This document shows positions 1 through 10,227 of a stretch of DNA of 64,000 bases, piece after piece. Each line of letters begins with the position of its first letter. Within the stretch, counting starts at the first letter, position 1. Origin of the DNA: Tomocerus qinae (Eukaryota; Arthropoda; Collembola; Entomobryomorpha; Tomoceridae). The notes under the pieces were generated by a model, which did no database searches, was not told the DNA's origin, and was given only the letters and a program-made list of their open reading frames with translations. Where the stretch lies: NCBI GenBank assembly GCA_020055645.1, contig CM034546.1:30070001-30134000 (forward strand), written 5' to 3'. The translations under genes were made by a program, and so were the position numbers.

Positions 1-477
1 AGATGACAAGGACGCTGGAAGATAATCGTTGATTAGTCGACGTGGTGGCCCGAATTCATGATAGATGCAGAAAACACCACAGGTTACACCAAAACCAACT
101 GAAAAGGGAATTGTTGCTTTCACAGACATGAGAACCGCTTTGATTTTGAATCCGTGGACATCGTCTCGATTTGTTGGAAATAATTCTGGAATAATAATAA
201 AATCAAAATATAATGGTGACTTACATAGTTACATACTTGATTGGAAAGTTAATCCATCATTGTGAGTATGATCAGAGGCTGCTGTGTGAATTTTAACGTA
301 TACCCGCCCAACAAAACCAATAGACGCTTATAATTATAACAGTGAACCCAGCTAAGGGGACAAATCTAGCACTCAAGAGAAATTCAGCAGGCCATGCATC
401 ACAGTAATAAAAACAATTTCGAAATTCGAAAACATCCCATTAGGTTATTATGTTAACTTTGTAACTACAAAGTATAT

Positions 478-640
478 TTAAATTAATATACTTTTATTTT
501 CTACAATGGTAGGCAAAATTAGCTGCAGACCCAAATTCCTGATAAAAAGGAATTTTCTACACCAAAATAATAACTGTAGATTGTAGCATCAAATACGGAG
601 AACAATGAAAGACTCTATTTTCCAAAAAGCTCGCACAAAG
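478..640 (+). repeat. Dispersed repeat family, copy 1
   Basis: About 160 bp that match, in opposite orientation, the foreign segment inside the satellite at 19128-19296. Shared landmarks in the same order are aattaata, cctgataaaaa, a block containing aataataactgtagat, gtagcatcaaat, and aacaatgaaagactc. Divergence is roughly 15-20% by eye with small indels. No coding capacity, poly-A tail or clear terminal repeats were seen, so the class (SINE, MITE or other) is open. Confidence 0.7.
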
Positions 641-1093
641 TTACAAAAAAGCTCCCATTGAAAATCAAAAAAATTCGATTCCCCGTGGGATTTTGGAAAA
701 ACATACAAAATCCATGAGTACAACTTACGAATAAAATATTTTTAAAGAATAAATAGTGGTACCCAGTATACTGTTATTTAATTATACAAAAAGGTGTGCC
801 AACTATCAAAGAAATCAAGAGGGTAGTAAAAAAAAAAGTAAACCCAGCTCTACTAAATAATGTTGAATAAGTTTGTTGATGTAGCAGAACCAATGGATTG
901 AAGTTTTGAAATGCTATTTAATACGCACATTACTATCATTACTGTTCCCATTCGCTAATCATTTCTATTCACCCCTCACCATTCAACCTTTTTATGTAAA
1001 TTTCCATTTTGGTGTTATAATAATATGTAACGACTCATTTCGGTGGTTTAGAGGAATTGGGCTTGCGCATTTTGATTTTTTGCTTTTAAGGAG

Positions 1094-1206
1094 CCTGCAT
1101 ATATTACGTGTGCAGCTGATGGGAGGAGGAGGTACTCAAAAGTGTTGCAGTCAGCACTTGCGTTACACATGTGGGAGTGGGTTTTGCGTAGCGTAATATA
1201 TGCGGG
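1094..1206. repeat. Inverted repeat, 15-bp arms
   Basis: The arm cctgcatatattacg (1094-1108) is the reverse complement, with one mismatch, of cgtaatatatgcggg (1192-1206). The 83-bp interior is relatively GC-rich for this region. It could be a short hairpin or a remnant of a small inverted-repeat element. No flanking duplication was recognised. Confidence 0.5.
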
Positions 1207-1395
1207 TTCCCTAGGCTGTCCTACCAGACATACATAGTTACATAGATAGATTGGTAAGTTTTTTTCCTTCTGTGTTTATTATATAGAGATGCTAGCATAT
1301 TACCGAATTCATTCAAAAACGAATGTAGACTAACTTTAAACTGTATTAGTTGACTTTAGAATTACATTCAAATATTACAATAACCCAGCACCCAC

Positions 1396-1762
1396 CTTGT
1401 AGATATTTATTCGCATTAAATATCGTAGTTATAATGACTGCTAATTCTTCACTCTTAATCGCAAGTTTTGTACATATGATAACTGCTATGGCATCCGCCA
1501 AACAGAAATAGATGAAGAAAACTATTTGTGTGATTACAAGTGTCTCGACGGGACGAAATAGTTGATGGAAAAGACGGACAGTATAACCTAAAGTTAGCAC
1601 AGCTAAGAAGGTTATGCAAAACCAACAATGAAGTCGCTTTTTCCAATTTTTTGAAGAGGAAACCTTTTTTGTTGCAAAATCCCATTCAAATGGTAAAAAG
1701 GAAAAGTATCCATTGATTTGGTGAAGATAGTCTACAGCGCCAAACAAAATTTCGTTGACCAT
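1396..1762 (-). CDS. Chemoreceptor (gustatory receptor-like) gene, exon 1 only
   Basis: First exon of a probable multi-pass membrane protein. The ATG is at 1762-1760. The frame runs 122 codons plus one base to a good splice donor (CAAG|GTGGGT, exon end 1396). The exon holds a PFEW motif near residues 24-27, then two hydrophobic stretches typical of transmembrane helices (about residues 45-63 and 77-96). It aligns residue by residue with the pseudogene exon at 7774-8170: an initial (D/N)EI, then PF-x-W, a W-K segment, and a helix followed by SE(E/D)-x-x-VI. The donor phase (phase 1) is the same in both. The layout resembles arthropod gustatory receptors, especially those expanded in springtails, but this is family-level inference. 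No later exon was found in the 1.4 kb to the window edge, so the gene is partial here or truncated. Confidence 0.5.
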
Positions 1763-2486
1763 TATGGAGTGTAATTATAGACTGCTTTCTTGGATTGGAT
1801 CTTTCCTGTTTCAAGTTGGCTGTAGTTGTGGAGAATTATTGTGAATGGTTGTCTTAGTATAGTTGACATACAATAAGTTTATTACAGGCCCTTGACTGTT
1901 TGAAGTTAGGTTATGGAAATAAGAAGTATTCATGAAGAATTGTATTAGAATTTTTCTCGGTATACATTACGTTCATTAATTGATGAATAATAAATATGTT
2001 TACCAAGGAGTGACTCTTCCTTATTTCCGTCGTATCAGATTTTGGACATGTTCAGCAAAATAAGGCGGTATATTCTAGTGTTGAAAGCTTTCTAGTTTTT
2101 AATGTCAATTGGATATTTCAAGCATTTCTACACTTTGATAAGCTACAAGTAGCAGGCAGATACTTCTCTATTGGTTTATTTATATAGGAACTGAAAACTT
2201 TTCCTTGAATGTAAATGTAAACCACAAGAATATTGTGAAATATGAAAGGCGTGCGATGTCTCCTGTCTATCTGTATTCTATTTCTTATGTCTGTGTCTTC
2301 TTCGGGGAACACAGAAAACCTTTTGATTAATCATTTTCTTGAGTATTTGAATCCGAGAATCCTATAATGTAGAATGACTATAGAATTATAGTCAAGACTT
2401 ATATATTATATCTTGGTACTGTTTCCACTTAAGTGTAATTAGTACAACATACATGTATAGACAAAACATCAAAAGCCGCATTCATC
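1763..2486. other. Spacer between two chemoreceptor-like genes
   Basis: About 0.7 kb of AT-rich DNA between the start codon of the exon at 1396-1762 and the last stop codon of the upstream chemoreceptor-like pseudogene. It should hold the promoter of the downstream gene, but no TATA box or other motif stands out. The short open frame at 2118-2312 shows no recognisable features. Confidence 0.5.
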
Positions 2487-2634
2487 CTAAAAACAGGGAT
2501 AGCTAATACTTTTGCTATTTTTCCCCTTCTTATAGACTGAAAATAAAACGTGGAATAATCTCTGAATGGTGATCAGATCATCTAAACCAATTCTAAAATG
2601 AATATGCTTGCTTGCAGAATATTTGTAGAAAATT

Positions 2635-2647
2635 ACTGCAGAATATT
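2635..2647. repeat. Target-site duplication, left copy
   Basis: actgcagaatatt, identical to 7158-7170, directly before the GC-rich 5' end of the LINE. The sequence belongs to exon 3 of the chemoreceptor-like pseudogene. The first three bases could also be part of the ACT-repeat tail at the other end, so the true duplication is 10-13 bp. Confidence 0.85.
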
Positions 2648-3024
2648 GAGAGCTCCCGCGCCCGCGTAAGCGAGGAACATCAGCAGAAATTGAACGGGAA
2701 ATCAAAAAATTAGATTTTTAATTGTTTAACCCATTAGATTACTAAAATTGATGTTAGCTTCGTTAACACATATTCACAAACTCTACGCCTAAGTGAAATC
2801 CAATCGAATCCAAGCTCGGTCTAGACAGTGGATTAATTTCCGAAATAATTTTTTGGCAAATCAAAGGCGGGAGTCTAGTGCCGAGCACTCACAAAGGCAA
2901 GTAAAATATCTATTTACGAAAATTTCGCGAAAATTTCGCCATTTTACGTACTCACCAATTATCCGTATTAGCCTGTTCAAATTTCAAACGCAGTTACTAC
3001 CGAGGGCATTTACTTTTTTGTCAG

Positions 3025-3710
3025 ATGACTTTGGAAAGCAGTACTAATACACCGGTAACGAAAAAACGAAAAATAGACGAGATGCAGCTGGAGGACGTAG
3101 CAAAACTAGTTCAAGAACTGGGGAAAAAATAGATAATTCTATTCAACTAGTGACGGATCTGACGAATTTCACCTCTTCCCTCCAGTCTAAAATTACCTCA
3201 CTGGAATCCGATGTACAAAACTGCAATAAAAAAATTCAAGATCTCACAGCGGAAAACCGGAAGCTAATGACTGAAATGAAAGCAAAGAATATGATAATCC
3301 ATGGTATCCAGGAATCACAAGGGGAAACATCAGCTGACATCGTTAAAACTGTGTCCTCTCTATTTAGAGAGATAAACATTAACGGAGTGCAAATTGACAT
3401 TGCTCATCGAATCGGAAAAGTTAGTGGCACTGCAGTCAGACCGATCAAAATTGCGTTAACCTGCTTGAGGGACAAGAATAGACTGATGGCCGGTGCCAAA
3501 AATTTGAAAGCCAATCCAAATACTGCTGGGGTCTTCTTCAATGACGACCTTCCATTAGAAATCAGAAAAGGCCGAGGACTACTTAGAAAGACAAGATCAG
3601 AAGCCGCAGCAAAAGGACATAAGGTTACCTTGAGAGGAGATGTACTTATCATCGATGGAGTCGACTACATCGCCAAAAATGACGCCGTAGTCAAATCGAT
3701 AGAGGCGTAG
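3025..3710 (+). pseudogene. LINE ORF1 (RNA-binding protein), with one frameshift
   Basis: The likely start is the ATG at 3025. The first 35 codons carry a basic KKRK nuclear-signal-like motif and stop at TAG 3130-3132, directly after a run of six A. Reading resumes without a gap in the frame that is open from 3129 to TAG 3708-3710, so a one-base length change in the A-run explains the break. The downstream part starts with a polar heptad-like segment suited to a coiled coil. It continues with an RRM-like core (NMIIHGIQES, later IAHRIGK and RPIKIAL) and a basic C-terminal part (NDDLPLEIRKGRGLLRKTR) as in L1-type ORF1 proteins that bind the element RNA. An assembly error in the homopolymer, or frameshifting in translation, are alternatives to a real mutation. 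Confidence 0.75.
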
Positions 3711-6700
3711 GATGAAGGCAGCAACACACAATCTTCTCTCAAAAAGTCTATCTCTATTATCTTCTGGAATTCGGACGGTCTGGTTAATCAATTCGCGTAT
3801 GATAAACTAAATTTTATTTTGAATCAAAATCCTAACATTTTTTGCATTGCTGAAACTTGGTGTCTAAGTGAAAAGGCAATTAAATGTCAGCAAATTCTTC
3901 TAAAACTAAAACAGCTGTATAAAATAACTATTATCGGTGCTAAGTATAACTTCCGCGCAGGAAGAAATATGGGGGGATTTTTATTAGGTATTAAATTGGA
4001 TATAGATAATTTTGTAAATTACAAAAACAATTCTCAATACTTGGTATCGATCGAAATTGACAAAAACTATGGTATAGATAATAATTTAGTAATTAATTTT
4101 TCGTACTGTGCACCCTCAGTAGACGGAGACAACCATTTTGAAAATATTTTACAGTTACTTGAAAATAATTATCACAAAAACAGAATTTTTATGGGTGACC
4201 TGAACGCAAGGCTGGGTTGTTCTTCCGATCTACACATAAATAGTAAAGATAAAAAGACTAATAACAGAGGTAAAAAACTTTTAGAGTGTAAGCTAAATAA
4301 TTGGTATGTTTGTAATGGCAGTGTCCCGGGGGATTTGAACGGAGAATTTACTTTTGTCAATGCTAACGGAGCCAGCACAGTAGATATTTCCTTGGTGACT
4401 CCGAATGTGTTAAAAAACATAACTAATTTCACTATTCTTGATCAAAATCTCGCAGGCCACTTCCCCTTACTTCTTAAAATGGAAACTGGAAAAACCGAGC
4501 CGAAGAAATTAAAGGCAGTAAGAACCAGGAGAATAAAATGGGAACCAAAGAAAGCAAAATCGTTTGAAATGCAATTAAGGAACATTCATAAGCAACTGAA
4601 CAAAAAGGACCCTAGTTTTGATATTCTAGTCAACTCCATTTATAAAGCGGCACAAGATTGTGGAATGCAAACATCGACTTTCAACGCAAAGGGCAACTCG
4701 TCAGCTCCCCCGTGGGCAGATCAAGAATACATAACCTCCAAGAAATCTCTATCTAATGCACTAAAAAGATTCCGGAAAGCTCATCCTGCCATAGACTACT
4801 ATGAATACCAAACAAGTAAAAATACCTTTTTAGCTAACAAAAAATGGCACAACAATCTAACTATACGTAAAAAAGCGGAATATTTTAATGAAATTCACAA
4901 AAAGATTCTAAAAGCTAGAAACTCAAAGGAATTTTGGGAAGCAATCGGCGTATTCAGACAAGGGGACAAATCAAAAATCTATGGAGACATCACACTGCAG
5001 CAATGGCAGCTTCATTTTAAATCGGTATTCCAGAAATACTCCAACGCTCGTAATGATATAATAACATTCCCACAAAGAACTGAAGATTATCTCGACTCAC
5101 CAATCAACATGTTTGAGCTCAATCTCGCAATCAAAAAAATTGGGAACAACAAGGCAAGTGGACAGGATTGTATCCCAAATGAAGTCTGGAAAGCATTACC
5201 CAAAGAATCCAAAATGGATTTAATCGATTTATTCAACAGAGTACTTTCAACTCCAGAATCAATGCCCGAAAATTGGGGAGAAATTGTAATTGTACCGTTA
5301 TTTAAGAAAGGAAACCCGAATATGACTGCAAACTACCGCCCAATTTCCCTAATCAATACAGTAACAAAACTTTTTACTACAATAATATCGTCGAGATTAA
5401 GTACCTGGTGCGATAAACATAATAAAATCAGCGAATATCAAGCCGGCTTTAAAAAAAACACTGGGTGCGAAGATCAAATATTTATATTGAACACACTGAT
5501 ACAGAAAACAATAAAAAAACCTGGAGGGAAGTTATTCGCACTTTTTATCGACATTTCTCAAGCATTTGATGGAACTTGCCAATCAACTCTTTGGCACAAG
5601 CTCTACAAGGCAGGAATTAGCTCTCAGTTCTTAGCCATGATCCAAACTTTGTACTCCCACGCCAGAGCAGTGATCAGAACACCAGATGGCCTCAGTCAAG
5701 AGATTGAAATCTTCAACTCAGTGCTACAAGGCGAAATTTTATCGCCAAAATTATATACTCTTTTTATAAATGATATAATAGAGGCAATTAACGAAACAGA
5801 AACATCGAGTATCCGCATTGGGAATTGGAAAATTCATATGCTTCTTTTTGCTGATGACATTGTGTGTGTAGCAAAATCGCCGATGGACCTACGGAAAAAA
5901 TTATTACGACTGCAAGAATACTTTGAGGAGAATAAGTTGCAATTAAATCTGGGAAAATCGAAAATAGTCATTTTTAGAAGAGGCACAAACGCACTGAAGT
6001 ATAACTTTTATTGGGGATCGGACAAAATTGAAATAGTGCGAAGCTATACGTATTTGGGAGTTCCATTCCACGCCTCTGGATCTTTTAAAAGAACCAAGGA
6101 TGTTTTTATTTCGAACGCTACAGCAGCCGCCAAAAAACTGATCTCTCTCAACGTGAAAAGCAAAACTAACTCGCTCAGAACACAGGAGAAATTATTTAAT
6201 TCCTAAGTACGGTCAGTTCTCTTTTATGCAGTGCCGGTGTGGGGAATCAACTTCATTAACGAATTTATTTCTTTCCAATTTAGATTCCTCAGGCAAGCCT
6301 TATACCTACCTAGAGAAACACCCAGATGGAAGATAGCATTAGAAACGGGAATGAGCCCCATCGACTCATTCTTACTTAATCTAATTCTTAAGTTCATTAT
6401 CCGTGTCAAATCAAAACCCCCGGGTAAGCTTGTCAGAGATTGTTTTGAGGTTTGTCAAGAGAATTGTCAGGGAATTGAAAATTTTACGCCTTGGTTCCAC
6501 AATCTTTGTAAGTTTCTAGAAGAAAAAAAGTGTTTGCACGTTCTAAAAGATAGACATTTAAATTTGAAAACAGTAAAACGTATTATTAATAATGATAAGC
6601 TAAGAATTAACTCGGAAAACATTGTATTGATGAATAGTAATAGGTCTTGTAATTATAGTTCCATAAAAGCCAAAATAGGTACAGAACAGTACTTATGTGG

Positions 6701-7046
6701 AAAAATACCTTGGTCGGTGGCCAGACTCATTGCGCAAGTAAGAATGAATTTAAACTATATTACCATTGACAGAAAATCTTACTGGTTAAACTATTCTCGT
6801 ATTGGTGGGTTTAAAAATTGCGATTTATGTAACCTTAATGACAATGAAGATGTTTTTCATCTCCTCTTTAAATGTCCGCATTATGCTAATGCACGAAATG
6901 GGTACATAAATTCTCTTTCAGAGGTAAATTACACGAGAAATAATTTTCTAACAATTTTCAAAAACTTAGATCCAAAAAAGGCATGTCTTCTTTATATATT
7001 CTTTAAGCGGGCTATTAAGATAAGAAATTTCATATTAGAATATTAA
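3711..7046 (+). pseudogene. LINE ORF2: endonuclease and reverse transcriptase, one nonsense codon
   Basis: This is the enzyme that nicks the target DNA and primes reverse transcription there. The endonuclease begins at once with the motif IIFWNSDGL and continues with CIAETW (catalytic Glu) and GDLNARLG. The last motif reads AGHFPL, where Asp-His is usual. The reverse transcriptase shows NKASGQDCIPNEVW, NYRPISLINTVTKLF, motif A FIDISQAFD, motif B LQGEILSPKLY and motif C FADD. The C-terminus has a C-x2-C-x8-H-x4-C knuckle (CDLC ... HLLFKC). The frame is about 1,110 codons long and broken only by TAA at 6204-6206; reading continues in the same frame on both sides. It is also in the same frame as ORF1, separated only by TAG 3708-3710, and has no in-frame ATG before 3969, which would be inside the endonuclease. 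An ATG at 3712 lies in another frame and stops at 3807. Confidence 0.85.
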
Positions 7047-7134
7047 TTAGGAATATTTTGTAATGTTTATATCATTATTGTTAAAATACCTATGTAAAAA
7101 CAAGCTATGATTGTGTGTTGTGTGCCAAACAATC

Positions 7135-7157
7135 AATAAAGTACTACTACTACTACT
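7135..7157 (+). terminator. LINE polyadenylation signal and ACT-repeat tail
   Basis: AATAAA at 7135-7140 is followed by a simple (TAC/ACT)n tail that runs into the target-site duplication. Microsatellite tails in place of poly-A occur in several LINE clades, so this marks the 3' end recognised during target-primed reverse transcription. Confidence 0.75.
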
Positions 7158-7170
7158 ACTGCAGAATATT
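7158..7170. repeat. Target-site duplication, right copy
   Basis: actgcagaatatt, identical to 2635-2647. On the minus strand it reads in frame as part of exon 3 of the chemoreceptor-like pseudogene. Confidence 0.85.
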
Positions 7171-8170
7171 TAAATATATTGCTGTATTTGATGATGCCAT
7201 CAGCAGATTCACTAACCACGTCTTTCGATTTGTATCTTAGAAGATATTTACTGCCTTGTCTGAAAAATATTTACAAAAGTAATCATTGCTCCAAGTTTTC
7301 TATCAATGAATAAATTATATATTTAAACTATTTACAGAAACATTTAAACCTAAACGAATAAATGAAATTACATCAACTCACTCCTTTCTTAAGCCTTTAA
7401 TAGCTTCATACACAAGTAGAAGTAATGCAAGAGCAATGAAATTAATACAGGCACAAGGTGATGCCCCCCAAAATTGTATTAACCCAAAGATAAAGAGTAT
7501 TACAAATTGTTGGTATTCTCTTTTGAGTTCTGTATGGAGAGATGTGGGCTCTGTAGGGCCTAATGTCACTGTAGTTGAGAACGAAGTAATTCAGCAAACA
7601 CACGGAGCAATATAGGGAGTTCTCATTGCTCTTACCAAATATTTGTTTAATATTTTTTGTTTGATGGGCACGAATATTTTTATGGTCTTTATCATATCTA
7701 CAATTTTTTTATAAAGCAACATTGAATATATTTAGGTAGAAAAATTATTTCGAATGAATAGTAAGTTCAAACCTTCAAAGTCGTGAGCAATGTTGATCAT
7801 GTTTGTTACAATAACAGTGACGTCCTCTGAATATTTATGCCACAGTATATACGACAAAAATGCTAGGGACCATACAATGGCACCTATACCATAGACACAA
7901 GGTAGGATAGAGAACTAGCCCCACGATTGGCAAATCTAATAGCTGTATGACAATACAGAAGCCTGATTTTATTTCTTTCCACTTTTATTGCGTAGTCTGT
8001 CCTCATTTCCTGCTCCATTTGAACGGACATAATTCGAACATATGTTCCTGATTAATAATGCATTTCACTTCATCAAAAATCTCATCTGGAATTAAATGTA
8101 TAGCTTTCTTATTTTCTTCATTTGAATCCACCTCCAAATTAAGATTAATTTCCATGGTAGTTAGAAACAT

Positions 8171-9085
8171 TAGTTTTTTGGGCTTAGTAAAACTTACGAA
8201 TGGTAGTTTTAGTAGACGCGCTTTCCGCACACTTATTGTACTGTTTTCATTTAATTTGTCTAAACTATTTAAATGCCATTTACTACTTAAGAAGGTAAGT
8301 ATTTGAACATCTTCTGTGTTTATAATATAGATATAATACTCCGGAGCAAGACTTTTATGGACATTATGAATTTATAAACAGTGATTATAATAGCTGCTAG
8401 CAACACATGACATTTCTACATTATATATAGGGCATTTATTATGTTAAAGGGCAATTGTTATATTAGTTATATTATACAATGGTCGCCAAGGTAAATAAAT
8501 ACGATTGCATATTTTGCATTATAGGTACATATAGGTACTTAAATGTAAGCTTAAAGCTAGTAAAATTAAAAAAACAAAATCCACGCAAAATAATAGTTCA
8601 ACATGAGACTTGAATTGTTGACGCCTACTAAAATGTTGGCCCAATTCATTCCAACGCATTTCATACGAAAATTATTAAACTTGATATGCCTAGTAACAAT
8701 CTTAACTGTCAAGGGAAATGTTTCACAGTTCTCTAAACATGTAAAATTAAAACTGAAAATGGACAGCTTTGCAAAATTTTTAATTAGTAACAAATAATTA
8801 AAACATTTTATATTTATATTTTGTTAAATTTTATCCCCCATTAGGTATTATAATAGGGATTAAATTAAATCATGATTACTAAATTAGTTCTATATTACAT
8901 AAATTAAACCTATTTATATTGTAACACCATATTTTATATAAAGTAATCGCTTCTGTCGTGGTTTCGATATTATAGGTCAATTTTAAAAATAGCACAAGGC
9001 ACTAGTGACGTGTAGCTAGTAAATTGGAATGTAAATTGTATAAGTACATTGGTTCGTATGGATTACCATGGTGTCCTATTTTTTA
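8171..9085. other. Intergenic DNA between pseudogene and zinc-finger gene
   Basis: AT-rich spacer between the 5' end of the receptor-like pseudogene and the 3' end of the zinc-finger gene, both on the minus strand. The overlapping open frames at 8566-8793 (minus) and 8603-8797 (plus) have no recognisable domain. An AATAAA on the minus strand overlaps the stop region of the zinc-finger gene (about 9082-9087) and may serve as its polyadenylation signal. Confidence 0.45.
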
Positions 9086-10227
9086 TTATTGGCTGTGAAA
9101 TGATTTATTGTGCGGTCCTAGTGACTTCTTGCAGGAAAAGACAACTTTGCAAGCCTCACATCTATGTCCGATAGCAATATCATAATGTGACTGTACGTGC
9201 GCGATTAATTCCTTTTTGTTATAAACAGGGAATGGACAAAATGGGCATGCAAAGTCTGTTGTCTCTCTTCTCGAATCCTTCGACACTGAAGAAGAGTTGG
9301 TTTTATTTGATTTAGAAGGACTTTCAGCATGGAATTTATTGTAGTGCCATTTCAATTCAATGGGATAGCGAAAGAATGTATTGCACAGGCGACATTTCAA
9401 AGTAGCCTTTTTAGAATGACTTTGTACGTGAAGCTTGAGGCCAAATTTAGTCTTGCATCGTTTAGGACAGTGATCACAAGAATAGACGCTGGTTCCGCTG
9501 ACGTTGCCTTGAGGAGAGTCTTCTCTTGTCTGTGATTGAGATCGTCTGTCTCTTCTTGATGAAGAGGATGACTGCGGACGGTTGTATGGAGTTTTTGTAT
9601 GTACAATCATGTGAACGCCCAATCCCCCTTTAGACTTGCATCGTTTTGGGCAGTAATCACATTGATACTCTTGAAGGATGACGCCAAGTGTGTAATCCTC
9701 CTGGGATTGAGATGCAGCTCGTTTTCTTGGTGAGACACTTGGCGCCGGACGATTATAAGGAGTTCTCGTATGGATATGTGTATGAAGGTTTAGTCCAGCT
9801 TTAGTTCTGCATCGTTTTGGGCAGTAATTGCATTGATATTCCAGAAGAGACGTTTCTGAGGTATAAGTCTCTTCTCGAGTTTGAGACTGAGCTCGTCTGT
9901 CTCTACCTGTTGGGATGTCTAAAGGTAAACGGTGGAGAGAAGTTTGGGATTGTGATCGTTTTAGCATAGATATAGATTGTGTACTCTTAAAAGCCATAGT
10001 CCGATGTGAGACCCGATGAATATCATAAGCATCTTCATCAGTGAAAGGGATGTCCATGGTTCGTGACAGTAATGTAGATCCTTTTTTTCGTAGATTTCTT
10101 TCATCTGTTATATTCTGATCTGTCGAATATTGGGTCTGTGCAAGAATAACGCATGTCTCTGCGGAATTGGGCCTTTCCAAATGGTTTCCGTTGGCGAAAT
10201 AATATCCTGGAAGAAGGGGTCCATTTC
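9086..10227 (-). CDS. Exon 3: C2H2 fingers with repeated finger-linker module
   Basis: Last exon, from the acceptor CTTTCAG (exon begins 10227) to TAA at 9088-9086. It encodes residues 324-703. Three near-identical modules of 57-61 residues each hold one finger with the core YCPKRC or HCPKRC, a TPYNRP linker after the first two, and an SQSQ-containing basic stretch. A further RDRRAQSQTRE copy precedes finger 1, so part of a fourth unit is visible. The last three fingers lack the module and are unlike each other. In the bases this is a tandem repeat of about 177 bp. Confidence 0.8.

Larger units (their letters stand above)
1..1345. other. Intergenic or intronic DNA, no gene recognised
   Basis: AT-rich sequence without a convincing coding exon on either strand. 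It lies downstream of the chemoreceptor-like exon at 1396-1762, so part of it may be that gene's intron 1, but no second exon resembling the one at 7382-7568 was found. It contains one copy of a dispersed repeat (478-640) and a short hairpin (1094-1206). The open frame at 906-1196 looks like chance. Confidence 0.5.
2648..7157 (+). mobile_element. APE-type non-LTR retrotransposon (LINE), apparently full length
   Basis: A 4.5-kb element bounded by a 13-bp target-site duplication. It has a 5' UTR that opens with a GC-rich stretch (gagagctcccgcgcccgcg), then ORF1 (3025-3710), ORF2 (3711-7046), a short 3' UTR with AATAAA at 7135-7140, and a tail of ACT/TAC repeats instead of poly-A. Endonuclease, reverse transcriptase and a Cys/His knuckle are present, which places it with the apurinic-endonuclease LINEs (Jockey/CR1/I-like breadth); the clade is not resolved. 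Complete ends, a perfect duplication and few disabling changes suggest a fairly recent insertion. It lies antisense to the receptor-like pseudogene it interrupts. Confidence 0.9.
2487..8170 (-). pseudogene. Chemoreceptor (gustatory receptor-like) pseudogene, split by a LINE
   Basis: Three exons can be traced on the minus strand. Exon 1 (8170 to 7774) starts at one of two in-frame ATGs (8170 or 8155). It has the PFKW motif matching PFEW of the paralogue at 1396-1762, then stop codons at 8005-8003 and 7987-7985 and a frame change with an apparent loss of about 20 codons, before ending in a helix and a phase-1 donor. Exon 2 (7568-7382) is open. It is joined by a CTACAG acceptor and ends at a GTGAGT donor, with phases 1 and 2 that fit its neighbours, and encodes a long hydrophobic segment. 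Exon 3 starts at 7259 after TTTTTCAG and is open to 7158. It then continues at 2634 after the inserted LINE and runs to a TAG at 2489-2487. Exon 3 contains an R-I-G-L-D-D-L segment that could be the last membrane region, but the TYxxxxQF signature of many insect receptors is absent. Exon 1 damage shows it is dead. Family assignment is inference. Confidence 0.6.

Noticed and set aside
906-1196. 96-codon plus-strand open frame
   Set aside because: No domain, no homologous partner in the window, and it overlaps the inverted repeat at 1094-1206.
8566-8797. Overlapping open frames on both strands
   Set aside because: Low-complexity AT-rich DNA; translations lack any domain and do not extend the neighbouring receptor-like exons.
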